NCBI GenBank assembly: GCA_964654355.1
Contig: CAZZIQ010000004.1
Coordinates: 1 to 52,624, forward strand
DNA length: 52,624 nucleotides
Direction: 5' to 3'
DNA from: CAZZIQ01 sp964654355
Lineage (GTDB): Bacteria > Pseudomonadota > Gammaproteobacteria > GCF-002020875
Under the pieces are notes generated by a model. That model was not told where the DNA came from and did not search any database. It saw only the letters and a list, made by a program, of their open reading frames with translations. Position numbers and translations under genes: made by a program. Positions 9,140 through 17,879 of this stretch are shown here, piece after piece. Every line of letters begins with the position of its first letter. Position 1 is the first letter of the stretch.

Positions 9140-9637
9140 TCACGAACGGATGTAGGTTACAAAGGCGTACGCATAACGATTCTTCTCGTCAGGCACATGC
9201 GCGTCGCGCGCAATCTCTTGCCAGTCGGCCTTTGCAAACGCTGGAAACCAAGCGTCACCTTCAAAGGCATCATTCACCTCGGTCAGGATCAACTTCTGCG
9301 CCTGGCCAATGAGCTGTGCATACAGGTTCTCGCCCCCCATGATGATCAGTTCATTCGCACCCTGCGCTTCGGCATAGGCACGCGCCGCATCCACGCTGGT
9401 CACCACCTGCGCGCCGTCGGCAACATAGTCGGCATTACGCGAGAGCACCAGACAATCCCGCTCTGGCAGTGGGCCCGGTAGAGATTCCCAAGTCTTGCGG
9501 CCCATCAGCACGATCTTACCCAACGTGTTTTGTTTGAAATGCTGAAGGTCGGCTGGGAGTCGCCATGGCAATGTGTTATCGCGCCCAATCAGACGATTGC
9601 GATCCATGGCTGCGATGAGTGTCAAAGAAACCGGCAT
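9140..9637 (-). CDS. folA: Dihydrofolate reductase
   Basis: Reduces dihydrofolate to tetrahydrofolate with NADPH. It has 165 residues from ATG 9637. Signatures include LIAAMDRNRLIGRDNTLPWRLP (active-site loop and substrate Trp), MGRKTWESLP (NADPH binding), LVLSR and IIMGGENLYA. The position is conserved: convergent with apaH and 18 bp downstream of thyA, which produces its substrate dihydrofolate. Nothing suggests a trimethoprim-resistant variant. Confidence 0.96.
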   Translation of the reverse strand: MPVSLTLIAAMDRNRLIGRDNTLPWRLPADLQHFKQNTLGKIVLMGRKTWESLPGPLPERDCLVLSRNADYVADGAQVVTSVDAARAYAEAQGANELIIMGGENLYAQLIGQAQKLILTEVNDAFEGDAWFPAFAKADWQEIARDAHVPDEKNRYAYAFVTYIRS

Positions 9638-9655
9638 CCGTCAGGCGCTCATGAA

Positions 9656-10489
9656 TTAAATCGCGACCTTGCCCGCAATATGCGGGTGCGGGTCGTAGCC
9701 TTCGAGGGTGAAATGCTCAAAGCGGAATTCAAACAAATTGGTCACGCTCGGATCGATATGCAGGGTCGGTAGTGCACGTGGAGCACGTGATAATTGCTCG
9801 AGCGTTTGTTCTTCGTGATTGCTGTAGATGTGGCAATCCCCACCGGTCCATATGAAATCACCCAGACCAAGACCCGTCACTTGCGCCATCATCATGGTCA
9901 ACAAAGCATAAGAAGCAATATTAAACGGCACGCCGAGGAAGATATCTGCGCTGCGCTGATACAACTGACAGGATAGCTTTCCATCCGCGACATAAAACTG
10001 GAAGAAGGCATGACAGGGCGCCAAGGCCATACGGCCCGCTGCAACATTGGCCTGCGGCGAAATGCTTTCATCGGGAAGATCGGCCACATTCCAAGCCGAA
10101 ACAATAATCCGACGTGAATTGGGCTTGGTTTTGAGCAGCCCAATCACTTCTTTGATTTGATCGATATGCCGGCCATCCGGCGTTGGCCATGAGCGCCACT
10201 GCGCACCATAGACTGGGCCAAGACTTCCATCTTCAGTCGCCCATTCATTCCAAATCCGCACACCGTTTTCAGTCAGGTACTGGGTGTTGGTCTCACCCTT
10301 TAAGAACCATAACAACTCATGAATCACAGAGGGCACATGCACCTTCTTTGTAGTAACCAAGGGGAAGCCTTTGGATAAATCAAAGCGCATCTGATGCCCA
10401 AACACCGAACGCGTACCCGTACCCGTTCGATCCCCCTTCTGCGCGCCCTCTTCGCGCACTCGCTGCATCAGCTCCAAATACTGCTTCAC
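9656..10489 (-). CDS. thyA: Thymidylate synthase ThyA
   Basis: Methylates dUMP to dTMP using methylene-tetrahydrofolate, yielding dihydrofolate for FolA next door. The GTG start at 10489 is supported by AAAGGAG about 6 bp upstream. At 277 residues it exceeds the 264 of E. coli because of about 13 extra residues just before the active site (DESISPQANVAAGR), a variant known in other proteobacteria. The catalytic cysteine is Cys159 in LAPCHAFFQFYV; the RSADIFLGVPFNIASYALL region and the dUMP-binding arginines (SRRIIV) are intact. The order lgt-thyA-folA is typical. Confidence 0.96.
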   Translation of the reverse strand: MKQYLELMQRVREEGAQKGDRTGTGTRSVFGHQMRFDLSKGFPLVTTKKVHVPSVIHELLWFLKGETNTQYLTENGVRIWNEWATEDGSLGPVYGAQWRSWPTPDGRHIDQIKEVIGLLKTKPNSRRIIVSAWNVADLPDESISPQANVAAGRMALAPCHAFFQFYVADGKLSCQLYQRSADIFLGVPFNIASYALLTMMMAQVTGLGLGDFIWTGGDCHIYSNHEEQTLEQLSRAPRALPTLHIDPSVTNLFEFRFEHFTLEGYDPHPHIAGKVAI

Positions 10490-10501
10490 CCGCCGCTCCT
10501 T

Positions 10502-11290
10502 TTAATCCATCGCTTTGAATGAGCGTCGCTCCGCCCAAAACCAAATCAACACACCGAATATCATCATCGGCACACTCAGGACTTGCCCCATGCTCATCCA
10601 GTCCAGAGCAACAAAACCAATGTGCGCGTCCGGCTGACGGAAACCCTCACCAATAAAACGCAGCACGCCATAACCGAGCAAAAACATTCCAGCGATCTTA
10701 CCCGTAGCCCGCGGACTCGCCGAATACAGCCACAGAAGTGCAAACAAGAGGATACCCTCCAATGCAGCCTGATAAAGCTGGGATGGATGGCGCGCGAGCT
10801 GTTCAGGGTCACGCGGAAACACCATCGCCCAAGGGACATCGGTCACCCGTCCCCACAACTCGCCGTTGATGAAATTTCCAAGCCGGCCTGCAAGCAAGCC
10901 CATAGGAACCAATGGAGCGGTGAAATCGGCGACTACCCAGAAGCTGCGCTGCTGCTGACGCGCCAACAAAAGCATCGCCACAATCACACCGAGCAAGCCA
11001 CCGTGAAAGGCCATGCCGCCTTCCCAGACTCGAAAGACGGCGAAAGGGTCGGCGATATAAGCAGCGAGGTCATAGAACAAGATGTACCCTAAACGACCAC
11101 CCAAAACTGCGCCTAAGGCGCCATAGAAAATCAGATCGGAGACCTGCTCAGCGCTCCAGCCTTGGCGCCGTGCTCGCATCCGACCCAACATCCAGGCCGC
11201 CGCAAAACCAACGAGGTACATCATTCCATACCAATGGATCTTGAGCGGGCCGATGGAAAAGCCCGTAGGAATGTCGGGGTAGGCAATCAC
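10502..11290 (-). CDS. lgt: Phosphatidylglycerol-prolipoprotein diacylglyceryl transferase
   Basis: An inner-membrane enzyme that attaches diacylglycerol to the lipobox cysteine of prolipoproteins, the first step of lipoprotein maturation. It has 262 residues, several hydrophobic segments, and the Lgt signature GLLAGRLGNFINGELWGR; GGMAFHGGLLG and the conserved HPSQLYQAALEG are also present. The start is a GTG at 11290 without a strong Shine-Dalgarno sequence. It is followed by thyA after 12 bp and preceded by rlmI. The second-step enzyme LspA is also in this window (43.4 kb), as is one of its substrates, Pal. Confidence 0.96.
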   Translation of the reverse strand: MIAYPDIPTGFSIGPLKIHWYGMMYLVGFAAAWMLGRMRARRQGWSAEQVSDLIFYGALGAVLGGRLGYILFYDLAAYIADPFAVFRVWEGGMAFHGGLLGVIVAMLLLARQQQRSFWVVADFTAPLVPMGLLAGRLGNFINGELWGRVTDVPWAMVFPRDPEQLARHPSQLYQAALEGILLFALLWLYSASPRATGKIAGMFLLGYGVLRFIGEGFRQPDAHIGFVALDWMSMGQVLSVPMMIFGVLIWFWAERRSFKAMD

Positions 11291-11328
11291 AGCTCGCGAT
11301 TTTAGCAGGGCACCTTCCGTAGGCGTGG

Positions 11329-12516
11329 TTAAGAAACCCGGACCAGCGCAGATTTGAGGTAGGCCGTTTCTGCAATCGCGAGATGAATGGGGTGATCTGG
11401 CCCTTGTCCACCGCGTTCGAGCAACGCAATCTCACGACCCAACTTGCGTGCGTCATCCAACAGCAAGCGCTCCAGTTCAACTGCGCTGAGATGATGCGAG
11501 CAGGAGGAAGCTGAGAGGAGACCGCCCGGCACCAACAACTGCATGGCGAGACGGAAGATTCGACGGTAGGCCTCACGCCCCTGCGCTTCATCTTTTTTCG
11601 ACTTAATGAACGCCGGCGGATCCACAACCACGACATCAAAGCGCTCACCGGCATCGACCAGCTGCTTAAACACCTCAAAGGCATTGCCAGCCTGGATGCT
11701 GACACGATCAGCAACGTCATTCAGCGTCGCATTCTGCTCAACGCCGCGGAGTGCTTCTGCCGAGCCATCAACGCACAGCACCGAAGCTGCGCCCGCTAAA
11801 GCCGCCGGAATGCCCCAAGCGCCCAAATACGAAAAACCATCGAGCACACGTGCACCATGCACATAATGCAACAAAGCGGCCCGATTCAGACGATGGTCAT
11901 AAAACCAACCCGTCTTTTGCCCTTGCAGCAGTGGCACCTGAAAATGCGCGCCATTCTCTTCAATCTCAACCTGCTCCGGCGGCGTGCCATAGGCAACCAC
12001 CACTTCGCGCGCGAGACCTTCCTGCTCTCGTGCACCGCTGTCGTTACGTAAAACAATGCTCTCGACCGGCGCCACCGCACGCAACGCAGCAATCAGCACC
12101 TCCTGCTGCGCCTGCATGCCTGCCGTATTGAGCTGCATCACCCAGTGTCCAGCAAAACGATCGATCACCAGGCCCGGCAACCCATCGCCCTCACCATGCA
12201 CCAGACGGTAGAAGGGCTGCGCAAAACGCTGATTACGCAGTGCCAAAGCGGCGGCAAGCCGATGCTCAAAGTAGCCCTGATCAATCCGTGTATGCGGATC
12301 GCGACTCAGCACCCGAAACGCAATCAATGAATGCGGATTGGCGTAGCCGACCGCTAACAACTTACCCTGTGCATCTGTAAGCCGAGCCACACTCCCCGGC
12401 TCGAGCCCTCGCAATGGCGTCACCTTGGTATCAATCTCATTGCTGTACACCCAGAGATGACCGACGCGCAAACGTTTCTCTTCACGCGGACGCAATTGCA
12501 ATACGGGCAAACTCAT
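11329..12516 (-). CDS. rlmI: 23S rRNA (cytosine-5)-methyltransferase RlmI-like
   Basis: A class I SAM methyltransferase of 395 residues with an N-terminal PUA domain (LRPREEKRLRVGHLWVYSNEI), an EEHEADT-like beta-barrel (NPHSLIAFRVLS) and a Rossmann domain (VLDGFSYLGAWGIPAA; DVVVVDPPAFIKSKKD). The catalytic cysteine appears in SASSCSHHLS. E. coli RlmI makes m5C1962 in 23S rRNA. AAGGAG lies 5 bp before ATG 12516. A terminator hairpin separates it from dsrE2 upstream, so it probably has its own promoter or depends on read-through. The family is secure; the target site is by homology. Confidence 0.93.
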   Translation of the reverse strand: MSLPVLQLRPREEKRLRVGHLWVYSNEIDTKVTPLRGLEPGSVARLTDAQGKLLAVGYANPHSLIAFRVLSRDPHTRIDQGYFEHRLAAALALRNQRFAQPFYRLVHGEGDGLPGLVIDRFAGHWVMQLNTAGMQAQQEVLIAALRAVAPVESIVLRNDSGAREQEGLAREVVVAYGTPPEQVEIEENGAHFQVPLLQGQKTGWFYDHRLNRAALLHYVHGARVLDGFSYLGAWGIPAALAGAASVLCVDGSAEALRGVEQNATLNDVADRVSIQAGNAFEVFKQLVDAGERFDVVVVDPPAFIKSKKDEAQGREAYRRIFRLAMQLLVPGGLLSASSCSHHLSAVELERLLLDDARKLGREIALLERGGQGPDHPIHLAIAETAYLKSALVRVS

Positions 12517-12543
12517 GAGATCTCCTTAAGCGAGTCAGAAAAC

Positions 12544-12568
12544 AAAAAGGCGCCGCGAGGCGCCCTTT
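12544..12568 (-). terminator. Intrinsic terminator after dsrE2
   Basis: GGCGCC-GCGA-GGCGCC stem-loop flanked by A and T runs; read on the minus strand it ends in GGCGCCTTTTT. It lies 20 bp after the dsrE2 stop and 28 bp before the rlmI start. Confidence 0.8.
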
Positions 12569-12588
12569 CGTTGGGATGCATAACCGGC

Positions 12589-13101
12589 TTACACAAACAG
12601 GTTCAGTGCAGCACCTGAAGCCTCATCGAAATAAGTGGTCGCGCCGGCGAATTCCACTCCATCGATGAAGTCGTTCTTGTCATAACCAAACAATTCGACG
12701 GTCATCTGGCAGGCAATGAACTTCACTTCCACTTCCTGACAGATTTCACGCAGCTCAGCAATGCTGGCCACACCGTGCTTCTTGGTGGTCTGGTTCATCG
12801 CCCAGGTCGCAAACTTATCCATGCCTGGAACGTTGTTCACCAACACGTTCGGCATGATCGGATTCCAGTCAATTTTCTGAAACCAATCCGGGCCAAACGG
12901 CATCTTCATCGGCATCGCTGCATCACCCACCGGCGTTACCTTGAGCTTGCTGGTGTCTTTCAGCAGCAGATTCAGGCCATAGAAGGTGAAGAAGATCGAA
13001 ACCTCTTTCCCCAGAGCCGCCGCCGTACTGGCGAGAATGAACGGAGGGTACGCCCAGTCGAGCGTGCCCTTGGTTGCAATCATGGTCATCTTGTTAGACA
13101 T
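12589..13101 (-). CDS. DsrE/DsrF-like (DsrE2) sulfur-transfer family protein
   Basis: A 170-residue cytoplasmic-looking protein of the DsrE2 (DrsE_2/peroxiredoxin-like) family. It starts TMIATKGTLDWAYPPFILA and has a cysteine in KFIACQMTVELFGYDKNDF; a second cysteine sits in REICQEVEV. In sulfur-oxidising bacteria and archaea, DsrE2 proteins cluster with TusA and rhodanese and relay sulfane sulfur towards the sHdr or Dsr systems. Here it follows tusA by about 100 bp with no rhodanese gene nearby. GAGGAT precedes ATG 13101. The family and the sulfur-transfer context are well supported; the physiological route (oxidation or sulfur trafficking for cofactors) cannot be told from this window. Confidence 0.87.
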   Translation of the reverse strand: MSNKMTMIATKGTLDWAYPPFILASTAAALGKEVSIFFTFYGLNLLLKDTSKLKVTPVGDAAMPMKMPFGPDWFQKIDWNPIMPNVLVNNVPGMDKFATWAMNQTTKKHGVASIAELREICQEVEVKFIACQMTVELFGYDKNDFIDGVEFAGATTYFDEASGAALNLFV

Positions 13102-13152
13102 AATGAATCCTCGTTGACAGGGCGGGTTTCATCCGCCAGGGGTCTGCCGATC

Positions 13153-13187
13153 GATAAAAAAGCCGGGCGCTGCGCCCGGCTTTTATC
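13153..13187 (-). terminator. Strong hairpin terminator between tusA and dsrE2
   Basis: A near-perfect inverted repeat: AAGCCGGGCG and CGCCCGGCTT around a 3-base loop, extended by GATAAAA and TTTTATC. On the minus strand the stem is followed by six Ts. It starts 11 bp after the tusA stop and leaves only about 50 bp before dsrE2, so it probably acts as a partial terminator setting the tusA:dsrE2 ratio. Confidence 0.85.
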
Positions 13188-13197
13188 TCCCGATTGC

Positions 13198-13428
13198 TTA
13201 AGCCTTGCGAATCAGGAAGACGAACTTACCGCCTTCTTCACCAGAAGACATCAGCTCGTTACCGGTCTGCTTGGCAAATGCATCAAAGTCCTTCACAGAA
13301 CCCGGGTCGGTCGCAACGACACGCAGAACCTTGCCGCTATCCAGCTGAGCCAGGGTCTTCTTTGCGCGCAAAATCGGCAGCGGGCAGTTGAGACCGGAGG
13401 CGTCCAGTTCCTGATCGAAATCCGCCAT
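13198..13428 (-). CDS. tusA: Sulfur carrier protein TusA
   Basis: A 76-residue SirA-like protein with the TusA signature DASGLNCPLPILRAKK; the CPxP cysteine carries the persulfide. Family members donate sulfur for tRNA thiolation and molybdenum cofactor, and in sulfur oxidisers serve as the central sulfane-sulfur carrier. GAGGAG lies about 9 bp before ATG 13428. It is divergent from the BepA-like protease gene (180 bp between starts) and leads dsrE2, with a hairpin between. The C-terminus EEGGKFVFLIRK is the normal end. Confidence 0.94.
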   Translation of the reverse strand: MADFDQELDASGLNCPLPILRAKKTLAQLDSGKVLRVVATDPGSVKDFDAFAKQTGNELMSSGEEGGKFVFLIRKA

Positions 13429-13608
13429 GTCGTGTTCTCCTCAAAAGTAAGTTCGTTGGCGAAAGATCTCGCCCGGACAAAAACCTTGTTCAAGGGTCGG
13501 AATTGGCCGAACGAGGCGAAAATATGAACGCGTACTTATATTCCAAAAGTGCCGTTTGAGCAACCTGCGGGCTGTAATTCGGCCCCGCATCCGGCATGAT
13601 GGACCGCC

Positions 13609-15075
13609 ATGCACCTGCGCCCCCTGCTCCTCGCCCTGACCCTCGCCAGCCTGCCCGTCGCGGGCCAGTTCAGCAGCGACGCCATCCGCCTGCCGGAGCT
13701 TTCCGGCAGCGCGCAGGCCCTGTTCACGCCGGAAGAAGAGCGCCTCATCGGCGAGGCCTTCATGCGCAGCGTGCGTCGCCAGCTCGATCTCGAGACCGAC
13801 CCACTCATTGCTGCCTACGTCGAAGAGCTCGGTGACCGCCTCGCTGCGGCCAGTGATCGCCCCGGGCGCCGCTATCACTTCTTCGCCGTACGCGCCGAGG
13901 ACATCAATGCCTTCGCCGGCCCGGATGGCTGGATTGGGGTGCACACCGGCCTCGTACTGGCCGCACGCTCGGAAGACGAGCTGGCCGCGGTGATTGCGCA
14001 CGAAATCGCCCACGTCACCCAAGACCACCTGCTACGCGGTTTTGAGGCCAATCAATACGCCCAACTCCCGATCGCAGCGGCGGTCATCGCTGGGCTGATT
14101 CTCAGCCAAGTCAGCAGCCAAGCTGGGGAAGCTGCGCTCACAGGCACCCTCGCCGGTACCGCCCAGCGCCAACTCGACTACACCCGGACGCATGAACATG
14201 AGGCCGATCGTGTGGGCATGCAAATCCTGCATGGCGCTGGTTTTGATCCGCGCGCCATGCCCGGCTTCTTCGAACGCCTGCAAGAATCAGCGCGCTACTC
14301 TGGCCAGTCCGCACCCGAATTTCTGCGCACCCATCCGGTCACGACAAACCGAATCGCCGATGCGCAGGGCCGCGCCGAGCAATATGCCTACCGCCAGCGT
14401 CTCGACAGCCTTGATTTTCACTTGGTGCGTAAACGTCTCAGCCTTCAGGCGAATCGCCCCGAAAGCTGGCTTCGCGAGCAAGAAACCCAACTCCACCAGG
14501 GTGCTTACAGCAATGAAACCGCGCAGCGCTATGCCGTAGCGATCGGGAATCTCGCAATCGGGCAAGCACGGGACGCAAGCGAACAACTCAAGAGCTTGCT
14601 GCAACAGCATCCACAGAATCGTTTCTTGCTGTTAGCAATGGCGCAATCCGAGTACGCCGAAGGAAAACGCGGAGCGGCAAGTACACGGCTGCGTAAGGCG
14701 CTTGGCGTACTGCCTGGCAATCCCGCACTGACCTTACAACTAGCCGAATGGGACTTCGCGCAGCAGCGCGCTACAGAGAGCCTTGAACCGCTGCGCCAAG
14801 CCGTCAACCTGCATCCATTAAACCCGGCCTTGCGCGAGGCCTATGCACGTCACTTGGGGGCGAACGGACAGCCCATTGAAGGCCATATTGAAATGGCTGA
14901 GCAGGAATTTTTGTTGGGTCGCACCGAAGCCGCGATCTTGCAGCTCAAACGTGCACAAGACCTTGCCAATAAAGACCGCAGCAACCGTGAGCGCGCTTAT
15001 CAGCTGGAACGGATTGATGCGCGGATCGTAGAAATGGAAGCCTATCGCAAGGCCGAAGAGGCCCTGCCGCTCTAA
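13609..15075 (+). CDS. bepA: M48 metalloprotease with TPR domain, BepA-like
   Basis: A periplasmic zinc protease and chaperone. It has a signal peptide (LRPLLLALTLASLPVAGQ), the HEXXH motif AHEIAHV near residue 130, the third zinc ligand in EHEADRVG near 196, and a C-terminal TPR array (about 300-480: QLKSLLQQHP, LRQAVNLHPLNPALREAYARHL). The length of 488 matches E. coli BepA (487). BepA promotes correct disulfide rearrangement of LptD and degrades stalled LptD at the BAM complex; its likely client lptD lies about 11 kb away here. It is divergent from tusA and convergent with the thioredoxin-like gene, 15 bp between stops. Confidence 0.93.
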   Translation: MHLRPLLLALTLASLPVAGQFSSDAIRLPELSGSAQALFTPEEERLIGEAFMRSVRRQLDLETDPLIAAYVEELGDRLAAASDRPGRRYHFFAVRAEDINAFAGPDGWIGVHTGLVLAARSEDELAAVIAHEIAHVTQDHLLRGFEANQYAQLPIAAAVIAGLILSQVSSQAGEAALTGTLAGTAQRQLDYTRTHEHEADRVGMQILHGAGFDPRAMPGFFERLQESARYSGQSAPEFLRTHPVTTNRIADAQGRAEQYAYRQRLDSLDFHLVRKRLSLQANRPESWLREQETQLHQGAYSNETAQRYAVAIGNLAIGQARDASEQLKSLLQQHPQNRFLLLAMAQSEYAEGKRGAASTRLRKALGVLPGNPALTLQLAEWDFAQQRATESLEPLRQAVNLHPLNPALREAYARHLGANGQPIEGHIEMAEQEFLLGRTEAAILQLKRAQDLANKDRSNRERAYQLERIDARIVEMEAYRKAEEALPL

Positions 15076-15090
15076 GCTCAAACCACTCGG

Positions 15091-16191
15091 TTAGGGTTTT
15101 GCTTCCGCCTCTGCAGCGAGGCGCTCGTCACGCGCGCGTTTCCAGGCTTGGAAATTCGGCTGCTCGCGATAGCCGCCGCTACTCACATACTCCAACGCCA
15201 GATTCAGACGGTACAACCTCACCACCGAATCGATGCGCAAAATTTCCTTGCCGGCACGATCAAAGAACAACAGGCTCGGGTAATAAAACAAATCCAATTC
15301 CTTGGCCCATTCTTTTGCAGTTGCGCGCTTGCCTTGCGGTGTAATTACGAGGGTTTCATCGCGCGGGTCGAGCTGCACCACGTCCAACTGACGGATCTTT
15401 TCCAACACCGATGAATCGGCAAGCGGATCGGTGTGCAGCAAGTCACAAGCAAAGCAATCGCCCTGCTCAAACATCACCACCAACTCACGCTGAGCTGGCC
15501 AACGACTGCGGTCCAACTGATACGGCGGCGGCTGGAACCAGTCCTCGGCTACCGGCTCACCGCCCTCAGACAGCGGCTGCGCGCGTGAAATAAATGCCTG
15601 AAACGCTTCATTCTGATAGTGGGCGTCGGCGACAAACTCCAACGCGGCCATGAAGGTATAGGTTGGGTAATAGCCACGCAGGAACAGCGCCGCCTCGCCT
15701 TCGAGATTTAGAAACAACAAAGAGGGCGTGAAGTAGCCATCCAGCTCTTTTGCCCATTCCATTTCGGTGAAACGCTCGCCCGCCGGCGTGACCACCTCGC
15801 GACTGCCATGAATATCGAGCGCAATCACATCAAAATATTTTTGCGTATATGCCGCGATGTCCTCACGCACAAAGTTTTCTTCGAGCAGTTTCTTGCAGTA
15901 GGCACAGTTCTTCTGGCCAAAATAGAGAATGACCCCACGCTTACCCGCAGCGCGCGCCTCTTGCAGATCTTCACGAAGGTCGAGAAAACTGGGCTTAAAC
16001 CACTCCGGATAGAGAATGTCGCGAACGCGTGGCGCATCCTCAAAGCTCATCTCGAAGGGATCGGACTCCAACACGGAAACGTCTGCATGCGCAGTGAGCG
16101 CAAAGCCCATCAGCCCAAACCAAATCAACAACACTCCACGCAGGAAACTGCGTAGCAGATAGAAATGCGATGAAAAACTAGCGGTGCTCAC
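15091..16191 (-). CDS. Secreted protein with two thioredoxin-like domains
   Basis: An exported tandem-thioredoxin protein of about 366 residues. GTG at 16191, overlapping the pgi 3' end by 14 bp, gives a standard signal peptide (FLRGVLLIWFGLMGFALTAHA, cleavage near 36); an ATG at 16233 would add 14 residues. Domain 1 holds CAYC (Cys96/Cys99) and FTPSLLF with the cis-Pro; domain 2 holds CFAC (Cys246/Cys249) and YYPSLLF. The two domains share a TPxGxR...EWAKELD segment, which points to internal duplication. It resembles SoxW/DsbC-type periplasmic reductases by fold only. The function is probably a periplasmic thiol-disulfide reaction; substrate unknown. It lies directly downstream of pgi and is probably co-transcribed. 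Confidence 0.85.
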   Translation of the reverse strand: MSTASFSSHFYLLRSFLRGVLLIWFGLMGFALTAHADVSVLESDPFEMSFEDAPRVRDILYPEWFKPSFLDLREDLQEARAAGKRGVILYFGQKNCAYCKKLLEENFVREDIAAYTQKYFDVIALDIHGSREVVTPAGERFTEMEWAKELDGYFTPSLLFLNLEGEAALFLRGYYPTYTFMAALEFVADAHYQNEAFQAFISRAQPLSEGGEPVAEDWFQPPPYQLDRSRWPAQRELVVMFEQGDCFACDLLHTDPLADSSVLEKIRQLDVVQLDPRDETLVITPQGKRATAKEWAKELDLFYYPSLLFFDRAGKEILRIDSVVRLYRLNLALEYVSSGGYREQPNFQAWKRARDERLAAEAEAKP

Positions 16192-17821
16192 GGGCCCAGC
16201 GTAACAGACGCAAGGTTGAGGCGTCATGGGCATCTTCCGCTAACTCATCCTCCACCCATTCATTCAGAATCGCCTCGGCCAATTGCTTGCCCAGTTCAAC
16301 GCCCCATTGATCAAATGCATTCAGATTCCAGATCACCGACTGCACAAACACCGAATGCTCATACAGTGCGAGTAGACGACCCAACGCGAACGGGGTGAGG
16401 CGGTCCAGCAACAATACACTGGACGGCACATTGCCCGGGAATACGCGATACGGCAACAAGGTCGCACGTTCCTCAGCAGTAAGATCTTGCGCATCAAGTT
16501 CCTGCTTGACCTCGCTCGGCGTTCGTCCACGCATCAGCGCTTCGGCTTGGGCAATCAGATTGGCTAACAAACGCTCTTGATGCGCACCGGACGGATAATG
16601 GCTTTGCACGGAAGCAATGAATTCCACCGGAACTTGCGTGTGCCCCTGATGCAAAAACTGGAAGAACGCGTGCTGGCCATTCGATCCTTGCTCGCCCCAC
16701 ACCACTGCACCCGTCGCGTGACAGACGGCATCACCCAAGCGGTTCACGCTCTTGCCAAGGCTTTCCATGTCCAGCTGTTGTAAGTAAGACGGAAGATGCA
16801 GAAGGAGATGGTCATACGGCAACACCGCACGCGTCGCCGCACCGAGGAAATTGCGGTTCCATACAGCCAACAAACCATGCAACAACGGTACGTTCTCGAG
16901 GTCGCTGGCTTCGCGAAAGTGCTGATCCATCGCATGCGCACCAGCAAGCATCTCTTCAAACGCATCCATACCTACTGCAAGCGCGACAGGCAGTCCAACC
17001 GCTGACCACACGGAGTAACGCCCACCGACCCAATCCCACATCGGAAATAGATTAGCCAGGTCAATACCGAACTCGGCCACCTGCTCAGGCGCACTGGACA
17101 CCGCAACAAAATGCTGAGCAACCGCAGCATCACTGCCTGCATGCGCCACTAACCACTCACGCGCACTGTGCGCATTGGTCAATGTTTCCAGGGTACGGAA
17201 AGATTTCGATGCAACAACGAATAAAGTTTGTTCTGGATCTAAGCGCGCCAGATGACTGTGTAGATGCGCCGCATCCAAATTAGATACGAAGTGCGTGCGT
17301 ACGCTTTCTTTCCAGAAGGGACGGAGCGCACGTGAGGCCATGTATGGGCCCAAATCGGAACCCCCAATCCCAAGATTGACCACATCGGTGATCGACTTAC
17401 CGCTATAGCCTCGCCATTGCCCAGCATGAATCGCATCGACGAACGTCCGCATGCGATCCAAGACCGCCCAGACTTCAGGTATCACATTCTGGCCATCGAC
17501 CTCAAAACGAGCTTCGCGTGGCATGCGCAGGGCCATGTGGCCCACCGCACGCTGTTCCGTGTGATTAATGGCCTCACCCGCAAACAAACGCGCGCGCCAC
17601 CCGGCAAAGTCTTGCTGCTTGGCCAATGCCAACAGTAGACGCAAGGTGTCTGCTTGAATGCGTTGTTTGGAGAAATCAAAGAGAAGACCGTCCAGCTCAC
17701 GAGCGTATTGACTGGCACGGGTCGGATCGGAGGCAAACAGATCGCGCAGATGCACCATCGACATACGGTCGCGGTGACGCATCAATGCACGCCAGGCAGG
17801 CGATTCACTCAGTCGCTGCAT
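16178..17821 (-). CDS. pgi: Glucose-6-phosphate isomerase
   Basis: Interconverts glucose-6-phosphate and fructose-6-phosphate in glycolysis and gluconeogenesis. ATG 17821 gives 547 residues, near the 549 of E. coli, and the N-terminus (ESPAWRALMRHRDRM) aligns with that enzyme; an upstream in-frame TTG at 17851 would start inside non-homologous sequence. Signature motifs: GIGGSDLGPYMASRAL, the sugar-phosphate loop ASKSFRTLETLTNA, WDWVGGRYSVWSAVGLP, and WGEQGSNGQHAFFQ. It lies 58 bp downstream of tRNA-Lys. Confidence 0.96.
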   Translation of the reverse strand: MQRLSESPAWRALMRHRDRMSMVHLRDLFASDPTRASQYARELDGLLFDFSKQRIQADTLRLLLALAKQQDFAGWRARLFAGEAINHTEQRAVGHMALRMPREARFEVDGQNVIPEVWAVLDRMRTFVDAIHAGQWRGYSGKSITDVVNLGIGGSDLGPYMASRALRPFWKESVRTHFVSNLDAAHLHSHLARLDPEQTLFVVASKSFRTLETLTNAHSAREWLVAHAGSDAAVAQHFVAVSSAPEQVAEFGIDLANLFPMWDWVGGRYSVWSAVGLPVALAVGMDAFEEMLAGAHAMDQHFREASDLENVPLLHGLLAVWNRNFLGAATRAVLPYDHLLLHLPSYLQQLDMESLGKSVNRLGDAVCHATGAVVWGEQGSNGQHAFFQFLHQGHTQVPVEFIASVQSHYPSGAHQERLLANLIAQAEALMRGRTPSEVKQELDAQDLTAEERATLLPYRVFPGNVPSSVLLLDRLTPFALGRLLALYEHSVFVQSVIWNLNAFDQWGVELGKQLAEAILNEWVEDELAEDAHDASTLRLLRWAREHR

Positions 17822-17879
17822 ACAGCCATCCGGCAGCGCTCTGCCCGACAATCCGATGGAATACGGGCAGAGAGGAAAA

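Noticed and set aside
17822..17851. Longer pgi starting at TTG 17851
   Set aside because: The added residues have no homology, and ATG 17821 aligns with the E. coli Pgi N-terminus.
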